The translations under genes were made by a program, and so were the position numbers. This document shows positions 24,847-31,458 of a stretch of 34,135 bases of DNA, piece after piece. The notes beneath the pieces are model-generated. The model saw only the letters and a list, made by a program, of their open reading frames with translations. It did no database searches and was not told where the DNA came from. Source of the DNA: Leptotrichia hofstadii (GTDB taxonomy: Bacteria; Fusobacteriota; Fusobacteriia; Fusobacteriales; Leptotrichiaceae); the NCBI RefSeq assembly GCF_007990525.1, contig NZ_AP019824.1, forward strand, positions 1 to 34,135. The letters run 5' to 3'. The first letter of the stretch is position 1, and each line of letters starts with the position of its first letter.

Positions 24847-24913
24847 AGGCATTTGCGAACACCTAAAAAATATAAAATATTTTAAAAGATATAAAAATCT
24901 TTTAAAATATTTT
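24847..24913. other. Origin 2 core: 18-bp motif plus 17-bp-arm inverted repeat
   Basis: AGGCATTTGCGAACACCT (24847-24864) is the origin motif shared with origins 1 and 3. Next to it, arms AAAATATTTTAAAAGAT (24874-24890) and ATCTTTTAAAATATTTT (24897-24913) pair perfectly around the loop ATAAAA. Origin 3 has the same loop and arms with paired changes. It is probably the melting region or a cruciform. Confidence 0.65.
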
Positions 24914-24965
24914 TTAAAAGAATAGATGTTTAAATTTTTTATTGTTATAAATACTCCCCTTTTAT

Positions 24966-25075
24966 GTTACAAAAAGTACCCTTATAAATTCAAACACTTT
25001 ATTCATAACACATTCAACTATTTAATACATCAACTATAATAAATAACTTATATTCGTAAAATGTCGTTTTTAATA
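24966..25075. other. Distal conserved blocks of origin 2
   Basis: GTTACAAAAAGTACCCTTAT (24966-24985) and a 26-bp block at 25050-25075 (core CGTAAAATGTCGTTTTTAAT) occur identically at 33711-33730 and 33775-33800 beside origin 3. The second block resembles a replicon 3 iteron (AAAATGTTGTTTTTAAT). They are probably regulatory or incompatibility sites. Confidence 0.6.
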
Positions 25076-25351
25076 TCTATTTTAGTAGATAAATAAGTCT
25101 TCTTATTTTCAAATATTTAATAGTAGATTGAAAAATTTAGTTTGTTATTAAAAAATTCAATTATAATTTTTTAATTCTTACTTATCTAAATATAGATAAA
25201 TATAAATCTAGTCTCCGATTTAAATATCTAGCAAACATATCTGACATTGCCGATATATTGCGCTTTATATAATATTCATCAAAAGCTATATCTCATTCGA
25301 TCAGTAAACTTGATATCTATAAGTGGATATCCTTCCTTTATAAGTTCTAAA
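25076..25351. other. Intergenic stretch, nothing recognised
   Basis: AT-rich DNA with no supported reading frame, RNA gene or repeat, lying between the conserved origin blocks and a MITE-like element. Confidence 0.4.
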
Positions 25352-25516
25352 TTTATTAGGGCGTGTCTGAAAACTCGAAATCTATGTCATTTTTAATGTT
25401 TTTTTAATTTTATAAATTATACAAATCGTGATAAAATCAGTGTTTATTATTTTTGATTTTGGAAAAATTTGTTAAAAATTCATCATTCTGATAGTTTTCA
25501 GACACGCTCTAATAAA
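25352..25516. mobile_element. MITE-like element, 165 bp with 24-bp terminal inverted repeats
   Basis: The left end (25352-25375) and right end (25493-25516) are inverted repeats with one mismatch in 24. The core is GCGTGTCTGAAAACT, extended outward by TTTATTAG. The 117-bp interior is AT-rich and has no reading frame. The size and long terminal repeats fit a non-autonomous transposon derivative. No clear target duplication is visible outside the repeats, so the exact ends are uncertain. Confidence 0.65.
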
Positions 25517-25554
25517 ATTATTTTTGACTTATGAGACCCTCTCTTTTTTTATTT

Positions 25555-25582
25555 ATAAAAAATAGGAGATTTCGCTCCTATT
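25555..25582 (-). terminator. Terminator of the Abi_2 gene
   Basis: AATAGGAG and CTCCTATT pair around a six-base loop directly beyond the stop codon, with T tracts on both strands. Confidence 0.8.
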
Positions 25583-26890
25583 TCATTTTTTATTCAATAT
25601 TTTTATTATCTCGCCTTTAAAATTATTTTCTTCTTCAAATTTATCAACTTCTTTTTCTTCATATAAAATTTCTATATAATCTTTATCTTCTTCTGTTATT
25701 TTTTTATTTTCAATGGTAACCTTTTTCATGTTCAACTTAAATACATAACCTATTAATTTCATACCATACGCTATTTTTAAAGTCAAATCCTTTTCCTGTT
25801 TTAAATAAATTTCTTCTATTTTTGATATAGTTGCTAAGCTGTCAATTTCATCTCCATGTTTGATATAAATAAATTTTTCTATTTTCTCATTTTCTTCCTT
25901 TGAATCAATTTCTTCCCATTCCAATAAATCTCCTATAATTCTCTTCCATTTTATTGGAATTCCCGTTTGGTTTAATATATCGCCAAATACTTTTGTAGAA
26001 TAATTTGATCCTAATTTTTTTATCTCATTACTTATTTCCTTCGCTAATATTTGAAACTCTTTTCTTGTAATAAATAACTTCAAAATTATTAAAACATCAA
26101 ATAATTTTGAACGAAAAGTAAAATCTATATGAGGATGTGTTATCCTATGTATTCTATTTCTGTTTATTCTTACTGTAATATTGTACAGTCTTTCATTATG
26201 GGCACATATATTTCTAATACTATTTATAAATCTCAGTATTTTTTCCATATTCTTTTCATCTACAATAATAGTTTTATCATATTCCTTTTTATATTCAATT
26301 GCTATTTCTTCACATATTTCTTTTTGCAAACTTTCTTCTATGGAAGAGTAAAAATATGATATATTACCAAAAGTTAATTGTTTTGCGAGCACCCATAATG
26401 GCAAATTTCTATGTATATCCAAATAATGAGATATTTGCCTTCCACCAGTATAATTTTGAGACATACAATTTCTTATAACATTTGATATTTCAGCAATTAC
26501 TCTTGTCGCATTTTCTTTTTTAGTTTCATCGTAATTATTGATATTTAAATAATTAAATTCCTGTGTTTTTTCCTTTGAAAAAACATAAGAAATTTTTGTT
26601 TTGATAATATTTTCAAGTTTTAAAATATTCTTTAAAATAATAGAACGAATTTCTGCATCAAATTCATACAAAAGATCAATATCCTTAAAATTTGTCCCTT
26701 CTTTATACACATCATCACCAGATGCTGTTGTAGCTGGTATATCTATAAAATAATCTTTATACCCATTTATAATATCATAATAGTTTTTCCTCTTCAAAAT
26801 TTTTATAACTTCTTCATCATTATCAATTATTAACCTACGGCTTTTAAGCTTTTCCAATTGCTCTTCATATGTATGAAATGGTCTGCTCAT
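25583..26890 (-). CDS. Abi_2 (AbiD/AbiF-like) abortive infection protein with HEPN motif
   Basis: The product has 435 residues from the ATG that follows GGAG; upstream GTG and TTG codons overlap the ribosome binding site. The N-terminus SRPFHTYEEQLEKLKSR, then YYDIINGYKDYF, FKDIDLLYEFDAEIRSIIL and HYLDIHRNLPLWVLAKQLTFG are landmarks of the Abi_2 family. R226-N-I-C-A-H231 followed by NERLYN is the Rx4H signature of HEPN ribonucleases, so RNA cleavage that halts growth on phage infection is likely. The C-terminal ~150 residues (about 285-435) are a charged extension beyond the usual ~300-residue core. A strong promoter, a short two-hairpin RNA and a terminator lie between promoter and gene, so expression depends on read-through. 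AbiF-type proteins are known to pair with adjacent non-coding RNAs and to be related to Cas13 HEPN domains. Confidence 0.88.
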   Translation of the reverse strand: MSRPFHTYEEQLEKLKSRRLIIDNDEEVIKILKRKNYYDIINGYKDYFIDIPATTASGDDVYKEGTNFKDIDLLYEFDAEIRSIILKNILKLENIIKTKISYVFSKEKTQEFNYLNINNYDETKKENATRVIAEISNVIRNCMSQNYTGGRQISHYLDIHRNLPLWVLAKQLTFGNISYFYSSIEESLQKEICEEIAIEYKKEYDKTIIVDEKNMEKILRFINSIRNICAHNERLYNITVRINRNRIHRITHPHIDFTFRSKLFDVLIILKLFITRKEFQILAKEISNEIKKLGSNYSTKVFGDILNQTGIPIKWKRIIGDLLEWEEIDSKEENEKIEKFIYIKHGDEIDSLATISKIEEIYLKQEKDLTLKIAYGMKLIGYVFKLNMKKVTIENKKITEEDKDYIEILYEEKEVDKFEEENNFKGEIIKILNKK

Positions 26891-26908
26891 CAATAACACT
26901 CCTTTTCT

Positions 26909-26982
26909 AAAAAAAAAGTCTTACTTCTTTATTAGACAAGTAAGACTTTGTGAGCTCCCCTCTAAGTTGCTCACGTTCACTT
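26909..26982 (-). ncRNA. Structured leader RNA ending in a terminator before the Abi_2 gene
   Basis: A transcript from about 26982 would be ~75 nt. Hairpin 1 is GTGAGC / GCTCAC (26969-26974 with 26950-26955) and displays the 13-base loop AACTTAGAGGGGA. Hairpin 2 is AAAGTCTTACTT / AAGTAAGACTTT (12 perfect pairs) and runs into a long T tract, so it is a terminator. The Abi_2 ribosome binding site follows within ten bases. The arrangement resembles RNA-antitoxin loci in which a terminator sets the ratio of RNA to toxin mRNA. It could alternatively be a plain attenuator. Confidence 0.7.
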
Positions 26983-26988
26983 GTTGTA

Positions 26989-27017
26989 ATAATACATTAT
27001 TTCAATAAAAATGTCAA
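26989..27017 (-). promoter_or_regulatory. Strong promoter of the leader RNA / Abi_2 unit
   Basis: On the minus strand TTGACA (27012-27017), 17 bases, TATTAT (26989-26994). A MITE-like insertion ends nine bases upstream of the -35. Confidence 0.8.
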
Positions 27018-27025
27018 GGACTTTT

Positions 27026-27235
27026 TAAATTAGTTGCAATTCATCTTTTGTAAAAATTTAACTATTATCCTATGGATTTTAAGTTATTTATCATATTTTA
27101 TACTTAAAAACTATAAATTAATCAATATATACATAAGAAAATTTAATAGAAAATTTACAATAAAAAATAAAATTATGTCTAAATTACAATGTAATTTCAA
27201 ATATTTTTGTAAAAGATGAATTGCAGTAAATTAGT
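27026..27235. mobile_element. MITE-like element with 9-bp target duplication
   Basis: TAAATTAGT at 27026-27034 and 27227-27235 flanks an element of about 190 bp. The element's ends are perfect inverted repeats of at least 15 bp: TGCAATTCATCTTTT at 27035-27049 and its complement at 27211-27225. They extend imperfectly inward (TAAAAAT / ATATTTTT). The interior is A/T-rich, and the frame that crosses it has no ribosome binding site. The right-hand duplication contains the stop codon of the HTH gene. Confidence 0.75.
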
Positions 27236-27503
27236 TCTTTTTTTCTTTTTTTATTTGAGATATTCTTCCTGGAGTTAGATTATATTTTTCAGCTACTGCT
27301 TTACCTGGCAAATGTCTTAATTCCAAAACAATAGCATTATCTCTCATTTCTATTACTTTATCTTGTAATTCTGCTATTTCTTTTGAATGGCTATCTATTA
27401 TTTTTCCTTGTTTTTCAACTTCTTTTCTTAATTCTTCTTGTGCTGCCATTATTGATCTATTAGCTTCCAAAATATGATCTGTTACTGTTTTCTTTTTTCT
27501 CAT
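27231..27503 (-). CDS. Small coiled-coil protein with C-terminal helix-turn-helix
   Basis: The 90-residue product starts after GAAGG. Residues 1-10 are basic, and about 10-60 form a charged coiled coil (EELRKEVEKQGKIIDSHSKEIAELQ). Residues about 64-86, LPGKAVAEKYNLTPGRISQIKK, are a helix-turn-helix of the sigma-region-4/CRP-like sort. It is a probable DNA-binding regulator that dimerises through the coil. The stop codon lies in the target duplication of the MITE-like element, so the last residues (KKEKKN) may have been altered by the insertion. It sits between the Abi_2 unit and a remnant of a partition-partner gene, all on the minus strand. The target is unknown. Confidence 0.7.
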   Translation of the reverse strand: MRKKKTVTDHILEANRSIMAAQEELRKEVEKQGKIIDSHSKEIAELQDKVIEMRDNAIVLELRHLPGKAVAEKYNLTPGRISQIKKEKKN

Positions 27504-27550
27504 TTTAAAACCTTCTTTCGTCCAATATTTAATTTATTAAATTAAATATA

Positions 27551-27748
27551 TCATACATTTTTTAAAATTGCAAGCTTTTTTATATTTCTATTTTTTTTTA
27601 ATTTTTCAATGGAATTTTCTGTTTCAAGATATAACTTGTATTTTCTTATGGCAATGTTCGCACTATTTCTGTCAATCCCTATTTTTTCTATCCGCATGTT
27701 AAAAGTTTCAATACCTTTTTTAGCAAAAATTTGATTTGCTCCATAGAT
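27551..27748 (-). pseudogene. Remnant of a ParA-partner gene
   Basis: Translation gives GANQIFAKKGIETFN, then RIEKIGIDRNSANIAIRKYK and a Lys-rich tail to a stop at 27551. This matches the central block of the partner protein at 30826 (EANQIFANKGNGFF, WIEKLGVDRDSANVAIRKYS). The N-terminal third is missing; upstream the sequence switches abruptly to an AbiEi fragment on the other strand. No start or ribosome binding site remains. It is a decayed third copy of the par partner family, left over from rearrangement. Confidence 0.75.
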
Positions 27749-27749
27749 T

Positions 27750-28139
27750 ACTCAGGAAAATTTGAATATATACTGCATTGATTTTTCCCATGAAACAGCA
27801 ACTTACTTGCAAGGGTTATCTACTAGAATGCCACTCATTTATGTAATGACTGTTCCATTCGGAGATAATGTGAGCAGAGTTAAATCAACAAGGGACAATA
27901 TTATTTTTAAATACAACAAAAAAGATTATTATAACATTGGTAGGACAAGTATAACAAATCCTTTTGGTAGAAAAATTTTTAGCTATGATAAGAAAAGAAC
28001 GATATTAGATATTATCAAAAACAAGAACAGAGTCGACGCTGATGTATTCAGCGAAGCTATGAAGTTGTGTTTTAGAGATAATGACAGAGATTTATTAAAG
28101 ATGTCTAAATACGTTATTTATATGAATATGGAAGAATAG
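27750..28139 (+). pseudogene. N-terminally truncated AbiEi-type antitoxin/regulator
   Basis: About 125 codons encode the central and C-terminal part of an AbiEi-like protein: DFSHETATYLQGLSTRMPL, then VTVPFGDNVSR, ITNPFGRKIFSYDKKRTILD and IKNKNRVDADVFSEAMK. These match the AbiEi antitoxin core. The winged-helix DNA-binding domain that should precede it (about 70-90 residues) is absent, cut at the junction with the par-partner remnant near 27749, and the only start in frame is a TTG at 27762 without a ribosome binding site. No AbiEii nucleotidyltransferase gene follows. The system is therefore not intact here. Confidence 0.75.
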
Positions 28140-28234
28140 TTAAAACAATTACAGAGGTATTATTATAAAAAATGAAATATTGAAATATGTGTGGAACAGG
28201 AGTTTTAAAAATTACAAAAAGAGATTTTTACAAA

Positions 28235-28261
28235 TAAAAAAGGACTTGAAGTCCTTTTTTT
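28235..28261. terminator. Bidirectional terminator between AbiEi remnant and relaxase copy B
   Basis: A run of A, then AGGAC / GTCCT around a four- or five-base loop, then a run of T. It works on both strands and lies two bases from the relaxase stop. Confidence 0.8.
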
Positions 28262-28262
28262 G

Positions 28263-30119
28263 TTAAATATTATAATCTTCTGCCATATTGAGAATTAGTT
28301 CTATTGCGTGTAATATTCCTATCTTTAAATTATTTTCCAGCTCAATATTTAGATTATTCTTAAAATCATCCCACCAGCCATAAGTGTTGTTTGGAACATT
28401 TTCAATTGCCGCTATTACTGTTTTTTCAATCTCTAAAAGTGAAAGTTTCACATTGGTATCTTCGTGAAGCATATTTGTTATTTGCTTAATGAATTTATTG
28501 CCTGCATCGTGTTTTCGCCTGATATAAGCTCCCTTAATTTTCTCATAAGCCCTAGCTTCAGCTTCTCCAAATAACTTATCGTATTCAAATTTATTGTTTG
28601 CTTTAAAATTTAAAATATCCTTGTCTGTAACTTCGTAGTATCTCAAATGTTCACGAACCAGATTATCAACTTCTTTTTGTATAATTGGCTGGGCCAGCTT
28701 TTCAAGTTCGGCTTTTCTACGTCTTTTCTTTTCTTCCAAATCTACATAAATGTCATTAAGCCGCCTACGTTTATTATTAATTTCTTGCAGTTCTCGTTCC
28801 ATTTGAAGTCCTTTATCTAAAATATCCTGCTTTATGGCATTATTCTTGGCTTCCTCCTTTTCTACGTCCTTCTTAATATTTCTCATCAAGGTATCTCCAC
28901 GTTTTCTCGCTTCGTTAAGAGCTTCATTAATGAGTTCCTGTTTCCGCCTTTCTGAAACGACGTAAGGTTTTTCCGCTTCCATTTTCTTTTCCCAGATTTG
29001 TTCATCAAGATTACGTATTTCATTATTTTTGCTGTTTTGTTCCTTTTCCAAAAAATTAATTGAACTTTTTAGATTACTCGCTTTAGTTTCAAGTGTTTTA
29101 ATCTCAAAATAAAGGTTATCCCTGTTCTTGATCAGCTCTTCAACTTTTTCTCCTTTTGAATAATCTTCTATTTTTTTATTGATTGCTTCAAAATCTACAT
29201 TCTTAAAGACTTCATCAAATAATTTTATTTCTTTTTTAAGATTTTTCTTGAAATTTTTGTTATTCTGTCTTTGATTTAATTTGTCCTTGATTATCTTCTT
29301 TATATTGAAAATACGCTTAAAATCCGTAATTTCCTTATTACTTTTTCTTACCTTGAAATCTGTTTCATAGTTTTTAAATTCATTCAAGAAATCTTCCTTT
29401 GAAATTTTTTTCTTTTTATCAATAATTTCCCTTTTTGAAAGAATTTCTGTATATTTCATAAACTCATTTTTTGAATAATCATTGCTGCCAATCTTACTTT
29501 CAAGCTCCTTTTTCTCCTTTTCCATAGCGAATTTTGTCCTGTCAAGATCTTCAGAAGAATTTACTTTTTCAGTCCTTCTGACTACAACTTCCGCACCTTC
29601 ATTTGAAAACACCTTAACCTTATTTTTTAACTCATTAATAGAAGGATTTTTAACCATAAAATCATTTACAAATTCTTCATTGAAAGTCCTGTAAAAATCT
29701 TTGGTAAACGGAGAAGTCCCACTCTCAAATTTAAACTTTTTATCTGACTTATTTTTGTTCAGCTTGGCTAACTGCCTTTCAATAATTTGGGGCTTCTCCT
29801 GAATCTTAAATTCCTCAAACGCCTTTTTATACTCATCAGTTCCAGCAATTAGCCCAAGCTCCTTATTTCTTCGCAAGAATGCACTGGTTAAAGCTGATTT
29901 AACTTTTGCTGTGTTAACATCACTTACCGTATATTCGTCTTTCTGATTATTCTCTTCTGAAAAAGTCCACATCGACTGCAGATGAGGCGTGCTTTCATCA
30001 AAGTGAATTACTGCATATACACATCGTGCATTTTTACCAAATTTTTTACTTAAAAACTCAAGATTTTCCTTGTAATACTGCTCCCACTTTTCAAGAGAAA
30101 GCATGTATGTCAAATCCAC
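28263..30119 (-). CDS. MobV-like relaxase, large C-terminal part (copy B)
   Basis: This 618-residue product also starts at GTG and is nearly identical to copy A over most of its length, including the HFDESTPH motif at residues 39-46 with Gln48 after it. Differences are scattered and mostly conservative, which suggests both copies have stayed functional since duplication. The last ~25 residues differ: after ELEN the frame reads NLKIGILHAIELIL. A one-base shift would instead give KDRNITRNRTNSQYGRRL and a stop, resembling the basic tail of copy A. So this copy has a frameshift near its end. The N-terminal domain is again encoded separately, overlapping by 10 bp. Confidence 0.82.
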   Translation of the reverse strand: MDLTYMLSLEKWEQYYKENLEFLSKKFGKNARCVYAVIHFDESTPHLQSMWTFSEENNQKDEYTVSDVNTAKVKSALTSAFLRRNKELGLIAGTDEYKKAFEEFKIQEKPQIIERQLAKLNKNKSDKKFKFESGTSPFTKDFYRTFNEEFVNDFMVKNPSINELKNKVKVFSNEGAEVVVRRTEKVNSSEDLDRTKFAMEKEKKELESKIGSNDYSKNEFMKYTEILSKREIIDKKKKISKEDFLNEFKNYETDFKVRKSNKEITDFKRIFNIKKIIKDKLNQRQNNKNFKKNLKKEIKLFDEVFKNVDFEAINKKIEDYSKGEKVEELIKNRDNLYFEIKTLETKASNLKSSINFLEKEQNSKNNEIRNLDEQIWEKKMEAEKPYVVSERRKQELINEALNEARKRGDTLMRNIKKDVEKEEAKNNAIKQDILDKGLQMERELQEINNKRRRLNDIYVDLEEKKRRRKAELEKLAQPIIQKEVDNLVREHLRYYEVTDKDILNFKANNKFEYDKLFGEAEARAYEKIKGAYIRRKHDAGNKFIKQITNMLHEDTNVKLSLLEIEKTVIAAIENVPNNTYGWWDDFKNNLNIELENNLKIGILHAIELILNMAEDYNI

Positions 30120-30361
30120 TCCATTTCTTGCTTCAAAATTTCCTGTCTGCTCCTGCTGTCAACTTCTGTATCATAATACTGCCGTTCAAGGACAGATAAA
30201 TCCTTGACAAGAATTTTGTTAAACTGTGTCAGTTCCTGATTGACATTGTTCTTAAACTTCTCCAGTTCACGGAATGCTTCTCTTACAACATTGTTAATGC
30301 TGCTCCTGCCCGATTTAGAATTGTATTTCTTAAAGTTGTTTATTGCTGAAATCTCAGCCAT
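30110..30361 (-). CDS. MobV-like relaxase, N-terminal part (copy B)
   Basis: The 83-residue product has the same sequence as in copy A, starting at the ATG seven bases after a GGGGG ribosome binding site. A frame extending 12 codons upstream is not shared with copy A and starts before that site. It carries the KKYNSKSGRSS segment with Tyr14 and no histidine. It ends at the same TGA, overlapping the GTG start of the large part. Strict conservation of this split in a copy whose downstream gene has diverged argues against a recent sequencing error. Confidence 0.7.
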   Translation of the reverse strand: MAEISAINNFKKYNSKSGRSSINNVVREAFRELEKFKNNVNQELTQFNKILVKDLSVLERQYYDTEVDSRSRQEILKQEMEWI

Positions 30362-30397
30362 TTTTATTCCCCCTTTTATCAAAAAATGCTTCTTCAT

Positions 30398-30679
30398 TTT
30401 TCAATTTATTTTAATTATACTTCTTTAAAATTTTTTTTGCAAATCAGAGGTTTTGGGACTGTTCAATTTCTGCATCGGCCAGTCGCAATGCAAGAGGGCA
30501 AAGCCCTTTGCAAAGCTCCTCCATTCATTAAAAATGAATGGCTCGCCTGTCATTTTTTTCAAAAATTACTGCCGAGCTCTCAAACGCCGAGGGCTTTTCA
30601 GGCAAAAAAATGAGTTCGTAATGCGAGCGTTCCACTTCGCAAAACTGAATCATTTTTCTGCCAGCTTCATCTGAAAAAA
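30398..30679 (-). other. Candidate oriT region (copy B)
   Basis: Identical to 21612-21892 apart from one extra A at the far end. It carries the same GC-rich inverted repeats. Neighbouring bases on the far side diverge, so the block itself is what is conserved or was recently copied. Confidence 0.6.
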
Positions 30680-30747
30680 TTTAGTAAAAATTTGTTGTTT
30701 CGGTTAAAGCCAAAATTCAAAGTAAAAATAATTTATTTCCATATTAA

Positions 30748-30776
30748 AAGAGCAGCCTTTTAGAACTGCTCTTCAT
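30748..30776 (-). terminator. Terminator of par module 2
   Basis: AAGAGCAG / CTGCTCTT around a ten-base loop, with TTTT following on the minus strand, about 50 bp after the partner gene. Between it and that gene, CTATGA-x-TTTTAAT occurs twice as a short direct repeat. Confidence 0.7.
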
Positions 30777-30825
30777 CATCACTACTATGAGTTTTTAATC
30801 TGTAAGTCATTGTCGCTATGAACTT

Positions 30826-31458
30826 TTAATTTAAAGATTTAATTTTTTCCTCAATATCTCTAATTTCTTCTCTTATCTTTTTTATCAAATGCTGTCTTTT
30901 TACTTTCTCTCTTGTTAAAAAAATTCTTTTTTCTTCTACATCGGATAATTTTATTGCTTCTTTCTGTTCTTCTATCTCTTTTAATTTTGAAGTTGGATTA
31001 TCTGATGTAATTACTTCTATAATTTCAGTTTCTTTGAAGTCATCTTTTTTTTGCCCTGTTAAAGTTTTTACAGTTCTGTTAGATAATGTCAAAACTTTTT
31101 CGGGCTCTTCAAGTCCCTTAGTTTGATATTTTAAGTATAAGGAATATTTTCTTATTGCTACATTTGCACTATCCCTATCTACACCTAATTTTTCTATCCA
31201 TTTTCCAAAAAATCCATTTCCTTTGTTCGCAAAAATTTGATTGGCTTCAAATATTGCTTTTGAATATTTAAAAATATGTTCCATTGACTTTTCTTTATGG
31301 AAAGTTATGTCGTTTTCATATTTTATAAGTTTTTCTTTTTCTATTCCCGATATATCAAGTTCCTCATAATTTATATCATAAATGCTTTCAACCTTTGCAA
31401 CTGCTGGAACTTTTTTACTGTTAATTTTACTAAGATCTAGATTAAATTTTTTACTCAT
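30826..31458 (-). CDS. Probable ParA partner / centromere-binding protein, module 2
   Basis: The 210-residue protein overlaps the end of parA2 by four bases (ATGA), so the two are translationally coupled. The core at about 68-115 (FEANQIFANKGNGFFGKWIE, then LGVDRDSANVAIRKYSLYL) is the same helix block found in the module 1 partner and in the remnant at 27551. LSNRTVKTLTGQKKDDF follows, then a long charged coiled coil to the end. The N-terminal ~65 residues differ from module 1, as expected if that part recognises a different site. It probably binds the palindrome upstream of parA2. Function is inferred from the repeated pairing with parA. Confidence 0.7.
   Translation of the reverse strand: MSKKFNLDLSKINSKKVPAVAKVESIYDINYEELDISGIEKEKLIKYENDITFHKEKSMEHIFKYSKAIFEANQIFANKGNGFFGKWIEKLGVDRDSANVAIRKYSLYLKYQTKGLEEPEKVLTLSNRTVKTLTGQKKDDFKETEIIEVITSDNPTSKLKEIEEQKEAIKLSDVEEKRIFLTREKVKRQHLIKKIREEIRDIEEKIKSLN

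Larger units (their letters stand above)
28333..30693. repeat. Direct repeat copy B (mob plus upstream region)
   Basis: Same orientation as the copy at 19550-21906. The two copies bound a segment of about 8.8 kb with rep2, par module 1 and the Abi_2 locus. Homology stops upstream near 30693, where the flanks lead to different par modules. Confidence 0.9.

Noticed and set aside
27034-27219. A 61-codon + strand frame inside the MITE-like element
   Set aside because: It has no ribosome binding site, is A/T-driven Ile/Lys/Asn/Tyr-rich, and is fully explained by the element's AT-rich interior.
19550-30693. Assembly artefact as the cause of the two mob copies
   Set aside because: The copies differ at many positions in the large relaxase gene and have different flanks, so they are not one region assembled twice. 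Joining of two separate plasmids remains possible and is stated in the finding.
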